DNA of 64,000 nt from NCBI RefSeq assembly GCF_002355435.1, contig NZ_AP017313.1, positions 744,001-808,000 on the forward strand, given 5' to 3'. The notes beneath the pieces were generated by a model. It saw only the letters and a program-made list of their open reading frames with translations. It had not been told where the DNA came from and ran no database searches. Of this stretch, positions 9,280-18,205 are shown piece after piece. The position numbers were made by a program, and so were the translations under genes. Source of the stretch: Mucilaginibacter gotjawali (GTDB lineage Bacteria; Bacteroidota; Bacteroidia; Sphingobacteriales; Sphingobacteriaceae). Position 1 is the first letter of the stretch. Every line of letters begins with the position of its first letter.

Positions 9280-9417
9280 GGCGGGACGGGAACACCTGGT
9301 GTTTTTTCTGCCAATATTAGCCCCTGGATTGGGGCTGGTCAACCTTATTTATTAGTAGCGTTGAGGAGACCCGGCGCCACGGGAAGAGCATTTCCTGGCG
9401 GGCGAAATTTATGAGCC

Positions 9418-9561
9418 CTACTGTTTCTTCACTTTTGAAACCCTTTTTGTTTTGAGCAGCGCTACTTGTTTCCGCATGTCTTCTAAGGAAAGTTTGGACT
9501 TTTTTGAGTTAGCTTGTTCGGCCAGCTTGTTCATCTCCGAGAATGATATGTTGTAATTCAT
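9418..9561 (-). CDS. Small 47-residue charged protein, copy 1
   Basis: Unrecognised small ORF: starts MNYNISFSEMNKLAEQANSK and ends TKRVSKVKKQ. It is lysine-rich and predicted helical. A second copy at 17937-18086 differs at only three bases in the shared coding part (two synonymous, one Arg/Ser change), while flanking DNA has diverged more. In both copies it sits directly downstream of an AI-2E transporter gene or remnant on the same strand. It could be a real small gene carried along with the transporter duplication; the function is unknown. Confidence 0.5.
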   Translation of the reverse strand: MNYNISFSEMNKLAEQANSKKSKLSLEDMRKQVALLKTKRVSKVKKQ

Positions 9562-9643
9562 CCTTTATATTTTTCATTAAGATTCAACGTTCAAATATGG
9601 AGCTTTTTTTGAACACCGCAGAAGCACAATGGTTTGCCGGCTA

Positions 9644-10021
9644 TTAGTAAAACAGCCATTTAATTTGGATTTCCGCCCGCCTCATTTCGCCAATCACCAC
9701 CCCCAACACCGTAACCAACGCATTGATCCTCACCTTTGAACCCACCACCAGTGGTAAAATAATATTCCTATCCAAAACATGGGTAACGAGAAAAGTAATG
9801 AACACATAAATAACGGCGGTACTATCGGCCGATGTGCCGGGGGGTGTTGCACTGAGCACTATGCCGGCAAAGATCCCGAAATAGGGGAGGAGGTTAAAAA
9901 TACCCGTGATGAGGCCCGGCAGGATGGGATAGGGTACACCCACAATAAAAAGCGTGACACTGACTGCCGTAGCGACGATCGTCATTGCTGCCAATGATCC
10001 GGGTACGGGCATTGCAAACAA
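9644..10021 (-). pseudogene. AI-2E family transporter, central fragment (decayed duplicate)
   Basis: The 125-residue frame matches the middle of the intact transporter at 18206-19327: TIVATAVSVTLFIVGVPYPI, LITGIFNLLPYFGIF, GTSADSTAVIYVFITFLVTH, VGSKVRINALVTVLGVVIGE. The N-terminal membrane segments and the C-terminal segment after VVIGEM are gone and replaced by unrelated residues, and small deletions are visible (SATPPGTSADS against SATVTLGTSADS). Not expected to make a working protein. Confidence 0.8.
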
Positions 10022-10114
10022 ATAAATTTTTTACCCGGAACAGAGTAACATTTGGATAATATTTTTTTAAGTATATTGTAACCGGTTTAAATCACTCACA
10101 ATTTCACGTACCCG

Positions 10115-13100
10115 ATGCTGCCTGATAAACCAAATGTCTCACAACCCTGCAAAAAAAGGAACAGCCTGTTTGTCGTCCTGTTATTAATATTTTTCGGCTG
10201 GTTTTTGCCCGTCCGTGCACAATTTCACCAAATTCATATCGAGCCTGATGTGGACCATGCCGTTAAACTAAGTTTTTATACGCCAGCCCAGGGCTTTGTA
10301 GCTTTTAATAAATATATCGGATTTACGACCGACAGCGGGCGAACCTTTACGCAGAAAACAATTACTGCCGGCAACGTTGACTACAGCGGCAACCCCGTCA
10401 ACCTCACTTTCGGGTTTAGTATAAGTGGCGTAAAGACTTTCGATAGTAATAATATTTTTGTTTATGGCGATTATGGCTTTCAGCCAACTATCCTGCGCTC
10501 GACGGATGGGGGTAATACATTCAAGATCGTGTTCTGGATTGCGACGAATCTGGCAACAAGTACGTCTACCATTACCGACCTTGTCTTTCCGCAGAACGGC
10601 AATATTGGTTATGCCATATACGCCAATAACGTAATTAAAACAACCGATGGCGGGCAGACCTGGGCTGAAGATGCGGTGATTAACGACACCAACTACACTA
10701 ACCTGCAATTTATAGACGATACGCATGGCTATGCTTTTGGCCCTAATGCATCCGTCATTTCCTACACCACCGATGGCAGCAGGTGGTTTACACTTGCCGC
10801 GACCGGCGGAACACTTCAAAGCGCCTTTTTTTTGAATACTACCAGGGGATGGGCCTGTAATACGGACGGAAGTACTTATATGACACAGGACGGGGGCAGG
10901 TCGTGGTCGCTGCAGACCATTCTGTCAGTCAGCAATAGGGTACTTACTAAAATGCAATTTGTAAACGACAGCACAGGCTATGCCATTGCCGCAGGGTTTG
11001 AAGTTTACAAAACTTCGAATAGTGGAAAAATATGGGAGCGCCTGCCCCGTAATACCACCTATCACTACCTGGGTTATTCGTTGAACGACCTGCAATTGAT
11101 GAATAATTTTACCTGGGCGGCAGGCGGGCATGGCTATGTAGCGCTGAGTACCAATAACGGAGGCCCGACGGTACCGCTCCCCCTTTTTACCACCGATACC
11201 ACCGGCTATTTCAATACCGGCATAGTAAAACTTGTAAACTATTCCAGGTCGGGTTACAGTTATAACTGGTTTGTAAACGGTAAGTCCGTCAGTACATCAT
11301 ACAACAGTTCCTATGTACATAACCCGAATCACTTTTATGATACGATTTCTTTAATTAACACCAACGGAAAGTATAAGGACACGCTGACACAATATGGCAA
11401 CCACTTTTACGAGGTAATTGTAAAAAGTTTTACCCCTGCCACGGCCAAACAAGGCGATGTGGTCACCATTACCGGCGCCCGGCTGGATTATACCATAGGC
11501 GTTGAATTCGGCGGCGTTCCCGCGGCATCATTTACCATCGTATCGCCATCAACCGTTACGGCGGTGGTGGGCGCCGGGGCCTCCGGAAAAGTATCGGTGT
11601 ATTCGGCCCTTAATACCGCCTCACAAGCCGGCTTTAAATTTCTTCCGGGGCCTGTTATCAGTTCTTTTTCACCGTTAACGGCCCAGGGGGGCAGTACCAT
11701 CACGCTGACAGGCCAGTATTTTACCGGCGCTACCGCTGTTACGTTTGGCGGCGTGCCGGCGGCATCGTTTAAGGTAGTATCTGATACGCAGCTTACGGCA
11801 GTATTGGGTAAAGGCAGTTCGGGCAGCATTGTAGTAACCAGCCCCGGCGGCACGGGGTCTATAGCAGGGTTCGTCATGCTGCCGGTTATTGATAGCTTCA
11901 CCCCCGCCAGCGGCGGTGCCGGCACATCTATAAGAATAAACGGGTCGGGGTTGGACGGTCCCACCGCAGTTACCATTGGCGGGGTCGCGGTGCAATCATT
12001 TGTTGCCGATGCTGTCGGCCATATCACTGCGGTGGCCGGAGCTGGTGCAACCGGCGTTATAACCGTGACCACAGCCGGGGGTAATTTCTCCTCAACGGCA
12101 TCATTTACCTATTACGATCAACCGGTAATCACCTCATTCGCGCCTGTAACCGCAAAGATTGGAGATGTAATCACCATAAAAGGGCAGCATTTTACCGGCA
12201 CAACAAGTGTTATGTTTGGCGGTGTGGCGGCGGCGTCATTTAACGTCATCTCCGACACTCAAATTACGGCGGTTTTAGGCAAAGGCAGTTCGGGAACCGT
12301 GACGGTGACTAATCCGGGTGGTACGGGTTCAATCACGGGTTTCACGCAAACACCCGTTATTGACAGTTTTACACCTTCGGCGGGTGCGGGCGGTACTATC
12401 ATCAGTATTAACGGCTCCGGTTTTAGCACAGTCACAGCGCTTACCATTGGCGGGGTCGCCGCGCAGTCATTCGTCGCCGATTCTGCCGGGCACATCACGG
12501 CGGTTGCCGGTGCCGGCGGCACCGGTGTAATAACCATAACCACGCCTTCAGGCAATTACAGTTCAACCGCAACATTTACTTATTATTATCCGCCGGCAGT
12601 TACATCGTTTGCGCCTTTAAACGGTCCGGCAGGCGCTACTATCACCGTTAATGGCGGTCACTTTTCAGCTGCAGCTTCTGACAATGCGGTTTATTTTGGC
12701 GGCGTGCCGGCAACGGTGTTAAGCGCTACGCCGACTGCATTAAAAGTAACCGTGCCTGCCGGCGCAACTTATGGCTTCATCACCGTGCAAACACGTAACC
12801 TGGCTGGTGTTTCGCGGCTGCCTTTTACCGTTACTTTCCCCAACGGCGGCGTGCTGGATGCCTATTCATTCCCTGCGGCAACAAAAAAGATAGCGCCGAA
12901 TGCCGGCACCAGCCCCATTGTGGCGGATATTGACGGCGACGGCAAGCCCGATATCCTAACCCGCAACTCAACCGGTATAAATGGGTTTTCCGTACAGCTA
13001 AACACGGGTACACCGGGCAATTTTTCCTACACACAACAAAATATCGACGGCATGAATGCTTATGCATTTGCGCTCGCCGACCTTGACGGCGACGGCCTGC

Positions 13101-16100
13101 CCGAGCTGCTTACTACCGATAACACTACAAACAACGTTGTTATTTATCATAACATTTCAACACCGGGCCACGTGGCCTTTGGCGATACGTTTTCCTTTAC
13201 CCCAACCAGCTTCTCAACCTTTTCTATGGCTATTGCCGCCGCAGATCTGGATGGCGATGGTAAACCTGATATTGTGGTTACCAACAGTAATGGTCTGAAC
13301 GAAATAGACCTTTACCGCAACACTTCACAACCGGGGAAGCTGTCTTTTGATACTGCTTTTCCACTGGGGGGTACGGCAGACAGTTTTACAATAGCGGATT
13401 TTGATGGTGACGGCAAACCCGACCTGCTCGCTACCTTCGGTAACAACTCCAACGGTATTGATATGCTGCGCAACACCAGCACACCGGGCAATTTTAGCTT
13501 CGACCGGGTGCCGGATGTGTTTCCGGCAAATCCTTATCCCATTTGCGCCGGTGACATAGACGGCGACGGAAAATTGGATGTGATCATCCTGGACAGGCAG
13601 AGCAATTATATCGATGTGTACCGCAACTTATCCACCCCGGGTAAAGTAGCGTTTTCCACCCTGGCCACTTATGCCGTGCCGGCCTGGCCGGTAAATGCCA
13701 TGATGGCTGATTTTGACGGCGATGGCAAGCCGGATATAGCCGTTAACGCCTATGACGGCAATACTCCCGGCAACACCGTTGCAACCATTTTTAAGAATAT
13801 TTCTACACCAGGTAAATTATCGTTGCTAGCCCCGGTTAATTATGCCACCGGCATTACCGTGGGCGATTTGATGGCGGCCGCGGACGTGGATGGAGACGGA
13901 AAAGCCGACTTGTTGTTTTCAGCTGACGGGCAATCGCTTCAGGCGCTTATCAACCACGTAAAACCTTCGCCAATGATCTATACGCTAACGCCCACAAACG
14001 GCGTAAAAGGCGATACGGTGCACATCAGCGGCGTAAACCTGGCAACGGCGACGGCGGTAAGCTTTGGCGGGGTTGCAGCATCTTCGTTTATCGTAAACGC
14101 TGATCAGTCTATCACTGCCACACTGGGCAATGGCGCTACCGGCGCGGTGCAGGTTATCAATCCTTACGGCACCGCCTCCGGCCCCAATTTTGTTTACGGA
14201 GGTATCCCGTCTGTTATTTCGTTTACACCGGCTACGGGCATCGCCGGCACACAGGTAACTATTACCGGTACTAATTTCGATACTGAGCCGGCTAAAAATG
14301 TAGTTTATTTCGGCGGTGCGAAGGCTACCGTCACTTCCGCCTCCGCAACACAATTGGTGGCAACTGTACCGGCCGGCGCTACCTACCAGCCCATAACCGT
14401 GGCCACCCACAACTTTGTTGCTTATTCGGCGCTGCCCTTCACACTTGCCTTTAACGGCGACGCTACCCTCGATGCGCAATCGTTCAGCAAAAAATTCACC
14501 ATGCCCGGCAATGTGGTAACCACCGGCGATATCGACGGCGACGGCAATCTCGACCTGCTGTTCATGTCGCCAGCCAACGAACTGATAGTAGCGCGCAGCC
14601 AGGGGCTTAAGGATAGCGTGGCTTTTGATGCCAACAAAACAATTGCCACCGGTCTCAATATCCGCCATATTTATTTAGCAGATATTGACGCAGACGGAAA
14701 GCCCGATATTGTATGCCTTACGGTATCACCTAATCAAATTATTGTTTATCGCAATACCAGCATCGGCAGCAATATCAGTTTTGATACCGGTGTTCCTTTA
14801 CCTACAGGCGGTGCAGAATACGCATATCTTACCATTAATGATGCCGATGGTGACGGGCTGCCCGATATTGTATCTACCAACTTTGCCCGGCAGTCGCTAA
14901 TTGTTTACCGCAATACCACGCAGGCAGGCAAAATAAGTTTTGCGCCGCCGGTATATCATTACGTTGCCAATGCCAGCGACGAGGCGGTATTAACGGATCT
15001 TGATGGCGACGGTAAAACTGAAATGGTATCCTGCGGGGTACAAAACGTATCACTCAGTATTACAACGAATGCCAGTACACCGGGCAATTTTAATTTCGGG
15101 TCCACAACGGTTTTGTCTGGCAGCACCAGTGGCTTACTGCAGGTAGCTGATTTCGACGGCGACGGCAAGCCCGACATCGCGGCGGCCTTCGACTACTATT
15201 TTCAGCCAACCCCGACTTTTTTCCGGAATACCGGGACCGGAAAACTGGCTTTCAGCAAAGTAGTGATATCAAAAGATTTCGCCCCGAGCGCCGTACTGGC
15301 CGGTGACCTGAACGGCGACGGCAAGCCGGAGTTTATCGCGGTAGACCCTGGCTTTCAAAGGCTGGCGGTGATGGTTAATACCAGTACCCCGGGTACGATA
15401 TCGTTTAACAAAGATTATTTTATTGCAAACAGGGACGCGCAGTCGGGCATTGGTACCACTGATGCCTATTCGCAGGTAGCGGCAGGCGATATGGACCAGG
15501 ATGGTAAGACGGACCTTATTATATCAACCAACGGGATCATAACCATTTATCGTAACATCAGGGCGACATTAAAAACACTGCCTGATACCGACTTGAAAGT
15601 TAAATTTACCAGCCTCAGCTGCAGGGGAACGAAAGATGGTTCTATCAACTTAACGGCGGCCGTATCGGCCCCATACACCGCCACCGTGACCGACCAAAAC
15701 GGTAACGTAATAGCGACCGGCAATTTTACCAAGACCTATAGCGCAACCAGCCTGGATACCGGCTATTATAACATTTGTGTTACCGATGCGGATATTTCCG
15801 GTTTCCAGCAATGCCTTAGCGGGCGCCTGGGCGAGCCCCAGGACCTTTCGGCTTTTTCGGTGGTAAACAACGGCAAACAAACCGCCGATTTGCATTTAAG
15901 CGGGGGCGATGCCTATACCATACAGGTAAATGACGAAACTTATCATACCAGTCAATCCGATTATACCGTTCCCCTGCAAAAAGGCAATAATAAATTAACC
16001 ATTACAACCGGTAAGGAATGCCAGGGCGTATTTATGCAACGCATTACTATTGGCAACACCATGGTAATATACCCCAACCCTTTTGTGGCCGGTGTGCAGA

Positions 16101-16297
16101 TAGATGTGGGCGATAGCCAGGCTTCGGCAGGAACGGTGGAGATTGTTGATGCGCTGGGGCGAAACGTATATAAAGACAATATTACCAACGATTACGGTAA
16201 GCTGAACATGGATCTGTCCGGGCTGAAAAGCGGGTTTTACGTGGTGAAACTTACTATCGACAACAAACAAACGGTTTATAAGCTATGGAAAAAATAA
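10115..16297 (+). CDS. Giant type IX-secreted surface protein (YCF48/BNR, IPT, FG-GAP repeats)
   Basis: 2060 residues, exported and probably displayed on the cell surface or released. A signal peptide (about 14-36, ending VRAQ) is followed by YCF48/BNR-like repeats (about 60-430; TDSGRTF, STDGGNTF, TTDGGQTW, TQDGGRSW), six IPT/TIG domains (about 438-908), an FG-GAP/VCBS-like block (about 928-1282) with repeated DIDGDGKPD calcium loops, two more IPT domains (about 1285-1448), a second FG-GAP block (about 1461-1815), a SprB-like beta module (about 1828-1978) and a type IX sorting domain (about 1981-2060; VIYPNPF... GFYVVKL... YKLWKK). IPT pairs around 11650-12590 are near duplicates. The calcium-binding propeller blocks suggest adhesion to glycans or cells. 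It overlaps the start of the next gene by 13 bases, so the two are probably translated together. Confidence 0.88.
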   Translation: MLPDKPNVSQPCKKRNSLFVVLLLIFFGWFLPVRAQFHQIHIEPDVDHAVKLSFYTPAQGFVAFNKYIGFTTDSGRTFTQKTITAGNVDYSGNPVNLTFGFSISGVKTFDSNNIFVYGDYGFQPTILRSTDGGNTFKIVFWIATNLATSTSTITDLVFPQNGNIGYAIYANNVIKTTDGGQTWAEDAVINDTNYTNLQFIDDTHGYAFGPNASVISYTTDGSRWFTLAATGGTLQSAFFLNTTRGWACNTDGSTYMTQDGGRSWSLQTILSVSNRVLTKMQFVNDSTGYAIAAGFEVYKTSNSGKIWERLPRNTTYHYLGYSLNDLQLMNNFTWAAGGHGYVALSTNNGGPTVPLPLFTTDTTGYFNTGIVKLVNYSRSGYSYNWFVNGKSVSTSYNSSYVHNPNHFYDTISLINTNGKYKDTLTQYGNHFYEVIVKSFTPATAKQGDVVTITGARLDYTIGVEFGGVPAASFTIVSPSTVTAVVGAGASGKVSVYSALNTASQAGFKFLPGPVISSFSPLTAQGGSTITLTGQYFTGATAVTFGGVPAASFKVVSDTQLTAVLGKGSSGSIVVTSPGGTGSIAGFVMLPVIDSFTPASGGAGTSIRINGSGLDGPTAVTIGGVAVQSFVADAVGHITAVAGAGATGVITVTTAGGNFSSTASFTYYDQPVITSFAPVTAKIGDVITIKGQHFTGTTSVMFGGVAAASFNVISDTQITAVLGKGSSGTVTVTNPGGTGSITGFTQTPVIDSFTPSAGAGGTIISINGSGFSTVTALTIGGVAAQSFVADSAGHITAVAGAGGTGVITITTPSGNYSSTATFTYYYPPAVTSFAPLNGPAGATITVNGGHFSAAASDNAVYFGGVPATVLSATPTALKVTVPAGATYGFITVQTRNLAGVSRLPFTVTFPNGGVLDAYSFPAATKKIAPNAGTSPIVADIDGDGKPDILTRNSTGINGFSVQLNTGTPGNFSYTQQNIDGMNAYAFALADLDGDGLPELLTTDNTTNNVVIYHNISTPGHVAFGDTFSFTPTSFSTFSMAIAAADLDGDGKPDIVVTNSNGLNEIDLYRNTSQPGKLSFDTAFPLGGTADSFTIADFDGDGKPDLLATFGNNSNGIDMLRNTSTPGNFSFDRVPDVFPANPYPICAGDIDGDGKLDVIILDRQSNYIDVYRNLSTPGKVAFSTLATYAVPAWPVNAMMADFDGDGKPDIAVNAYDGNTPGNTVATIFKNISTPGKLSLLAPVNYATGITVGDLMAAADVDGDGKADLLFSADGQSLQALINHVKPSPMIYTLTPTNGVKGDTVHISGVNLATATAVSFGGVAASSFIVNADQSITATLGNGATGAVQVINPYGTASGPNFVYGGIPSVISFTPATGIAGTQVTITGTNFDTEPAKNVVYFGGAKATVTSASATQLVATVPAGATYQPITVATHNFVAYSALPFTLAFNGDATLDAQSFSKKFTMPGNVVTTGDIDGDGNLDLLFMSPANELIVARSQGLKDSVAFDANKTIATGLNIRHIYLADIDADGKPDIVCLTVSPNQIIVYRNTSIGSNISFDTGVPLPTGGAEYAYLTINDADGDGLPDIVSTNFARQSLIVYRNTTQAGKISFAPPVYHYVANASDEAVLTDLDGDGKTEMVSCGVQNVSLSITTNASTPGNFNFGSTTVLSGSTSGLLQVADFDGDGKPDIAAAFDYYFQPTPTFFRNTGTGKLAFSKVVISKDFAPSAVLAGDLNGDGKPEFIAVDPGFQRLAVMVNTSTPGTISFNKDYFIANRDAQSGIGTTDAYSQVAAGDMDQDGKTDLIISTNGIITIYRNIRATLKTLPDTDLKVKFTSLSCRGTKDGSINLTAAVSAPYTATVTDQNGNVIATGNFTKTYSATSLDTGYYNICVTDADISGFQQCLSGRLGEPQDLSAFSVVNNGKQTADLHLSGGDAYTIQVNDETYHTSQSDYTVPLQKGNNKLTITTGKECQGVFMQRITIGNTMVIYPNPFVAGVQIDVGDSQASAGTVEIVDALGRNVYKDNITNDYGKLNMDLSGLKSGFYVVKLTIDNKQTVYKLWKK

Positions 16298-17028
16298 GGT
16301 TGTTTATATTTTTAGGCTTATTGGTTGCTGTGCTCGCCTCATGCAGTAAAAAAAGCGCACCGCCGCCGCAACCGCCGCCCGACACGGTAACCGTTAAGCC
16401 ACCCGGCAAAGCCGTCCAGCTAACGCCTGCGAATAACGAACCGTGCACCGTTGGCACGAATGTTACCGGCACACAAAGCAAAGTTACTTTTACCTGGACC
16501 GCCGCCACCGCAACGGATACTTATGAGGTGCACATAAAAAACCTCGTTACCAATAACATTACAGTGCTTTTAACCCCTAACTTAACACTTGACGCTACCC
16601 TGGCGCTAGCCACGCCATATTCGTGGTATCTTGTTTCAACATCTAAAAAAAGTACGCAAACCGCGCAAAGTGATACGTGGAAATTTTACAATTCGGGGCC
16701 GGGCATTACGTTTTACCCGCCATACCCCGCCGAAGCTGTATATCCTTTGGTTGGACAAACATTGTCATTTCCGGTTGGTGCGGGAGGCGGAAGTTTAACC
16801 ATAAAATGGCAGGCATCGGCAGGCAGCAGCCCGATAAAGAACTACACGTTACGCTATACAAATTTGTTATATAATATTAACACCACCAACGCATCTATAG
16901 TTACAACCACCACTAATTCGGCAACCGTTTCCGTAAGTGCGGGCAACACCTATTACTGGGAAGTAGTTACAACCGATACTGCAGGCAATACATCTGCCTC
17001 GCAGGTTTACAATTTTTACGTGGAGTAA
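16285..17028 (+). CDS. Fibronectin-III-like lipoprotein, partner of the giant surface protein
   Basis: 247 residues. Signal peptide with lipobox LASC (about 17-20), a proline-rich linker (SAPPPQPPPDTVTVKPPG), then two fibronectin-III-like beta-sandwiches (about 45-130 and 145-247; TFTWTAATATDTYEVHIK, TIKWQASAGSSPIKNYTLRY, GNTYYWEVVTTD). It starts 13 bases before the stop of the giant gene, in another frame, so translational coupling is likely. It probably sits on the outer membrane and may help dock or anchor the secreted partner; this role is inferred from position only. Confidence 0.8.
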   Translation: MEKIRLFIFLGLLVAVLASCSKKSAPPPQPPPDTVTVKPPGKAVQLTPANNEPCTVGTNVTGTQSKVTFTWTAATATDTYEVHIKNLVTNNITVLLTPNLTLDATLALATPYSWYLVSTSKKSTQTAQSDTWKFYNSGPGITFYPPYPAEAVYPLVGQTLSFPVGAGGGSLTIKWQASAGSSPIKNYTLRYTNLLYNINTTNASIVTTTTNSATVSVSAGNTYYWEVVTTDTAGNTSASQVYNFYVE

Positions 17029-17084
17029 AACAGCGGGGTAATTTGTTGGCATGGCCGGCTTAGGATGTTGATGTACAGTAATGT

Positions 17085-17155
17085 CCGGGAGAATTCAACA
17101 TAGTTCTCGCAGTTGACCCTGCGTTTGGTTCCGTACATCTCCCGGCGCAGGGTCT
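17085..17155. repeat. GACCCTGCG / CGCAGGGTC inverted repeat
   Basis: GACCCTGCG near 17115 is mirrored by CGCAGGGTC at 17146-17154, enclosing a TTTGGTTCCGTACATCTCCC spacer. The right arm is also the left end of the 300-bp element copy 2. The same words recur at 6675, 8905 and 17485-17560. Confidence 0.5.
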
Positions 17156-17438
17156 CCTGAAGATTTAAGTTAACCCATAAAACTTTGTCAGTTGGGTATG
17201 GTGTCTATTTCACCAGGCGTTCCTCCGGAACGCGTTTACACCTTGTTGTTTTTCTACCAACCATACGTCCGTACCGGACGAAAGAACAAAAAAGCGTTCC
17301 ATAGGAACGCCTGGTCGGTTGCAACATGGCCAAAACCCGTTTTTACGTTCCTACGGAACGTTTGGTGGTCGCGGAATTTTCATGACGGGCCGCCTCCACC
17401 ATTTTATGGGTTAACTTAACCTTTCAGGAAACCCTGCG
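17146..17438. mobile_element. MITE-like inverted-repeat element, copy 2
   Basis: 293 bases with 37-base terminal inverted repeats that match at 33 of 37 positions; the inner 18 bases (TTAAGTTAACCCATAAAA and complement) are perfect. The interior matches copy 1 (6678-6987) through most of its length: TTTCACC, GTTCCTCCGGAAC, TTTTTCTACCAACCA, GCGTTCCATAGGAACGCC and ACGTTCCTACGGAACGT. No coding potential is seen. Together with neighbouring short repeats it explains the gene-free stretch 17029-17613. Confidence 0.75.
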
Positions 17439-17469
17439 ACAATGAAAAATTTGAGAATTTTATCTCCGT

Positions 17470-17560
17470 TTTAGCGGGGTCTCTCGCAGAGGACCCTGCG
17501 TTGGATCTTGTAAATCTCCCGTCGCAAGGTCACTTTCAAGAGACCCCGCGACGGTGAAAT
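17470..17560. repeat. GCGGGGTCTCT inverted repeat with CCCTGCG words
   Basis: GCGGGGTCTCT near 17475 pairs with AGAGACCCCGC near 17540, enclosing GACCCTGCG and GTCGCAAGGTC. It belongs to the same dispersed word family as the ends of the 300-bp elements. Confidence 0.5.
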
Positions 17561-17613
17561 TTATGAGTGGCCCTTCAGCAGAATCTGTCAACGTGTTTAA
17601 CCTTTTGCATCCC

Positions 17614-17740
17614 TCATTCCGCCTCCTCCTTATCATCTACTTCTACTTTCGTGGCCAGTTTGTTTTGTTTCTTCTCTTCGTCGCCAGGGATGATACCCCA
17701 TAGCTGCAGGCTTTCCACCCGGCCTGCCGCAAGCAATTTT
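17614..17740 (-). pseudogene. AI-2E transporter, C-terminal remnant
   Basis: Read on the minus strand, this stretch encodes GRVESLQLWGIIPGDEEKKQ followed by NKLATKVEVDDKEEAE and a TGA stop at 17616-17614. It is clearly related to the C-terminus of the intact gene at 18206 (DRVESLKPWGIILGDEEKKQ). The upstream membrane part is missing. It is too short to appear as a normal gene. It is a second remnant, distinct from the central fragment at 9644-10021. Confidence 0.75.
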
Positions 17741-17936
17741 CACAGCCTCACCATTTATCAGGCACACTGAAAAAATATCACTTCTTTAAGTAAAATTCCG
17801 GTGTTGTATAAAAAACAGTATCAACAAAAAATAAAACAGAATTTTTTGATAGCACATTTTCATCATGAAGGTCTTCAAAAATAATTCCCAGGTCTGTATT
17901 GACGTAGTCGTTGTTGCGCGGATTAAAAAACTGATT

Positions 17937-18086
17937 TTAGCTCTGCTGTTTCTTTACTTTTGAAACGCTTTTTGTTTTGAGCAGCGCTACTTGTTTCCGC
18001 ATGTCTTCTAAGGAAAGTTTGGACTTTTTTGAGTTGGCTTGTTCGGCCAGCTTGTTCATCTCCGAGAATGATATGTTGTAATTCAT
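17937..18086 (-). CDS. Small 49-residue charged protein, copy 2
   Basis: Near-identical partner of the ORF at 9418-9561: MNYNISFSEMNKLAEQANSK ... TKSVSKVKKQQS. It lies 119 bases downstream of the intact AI-2E transporter on the same strand, so it could be the last gene of that operon. The family is unknown. The coding part is better conserved than the flanks. Confidence 0.5.
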   Translation of the reverse strand: MNYNISFSEMNKLAEQANSKKSKLSLEDMRKQVALLKTKSVSKVKKQQS

Positions 18087-18205
18087 CCTTTGTATTTTTC
18101 ATTAAGATTCAATATTCAAATATGGGTTTTTTTAAACACCGGAGATGCGCAATAATTTGCCCGGGGATTAATAAAACATACATTTAATTTGGATAAAAGC
18201 TGGGG

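Noticed and set aside
11488..12555. Several antisense frames inside the giant surface-protein gene
   Set aside because: Composition mirrors the repetitive IPT coding sequence; no known domain, start context or conservation is visible.
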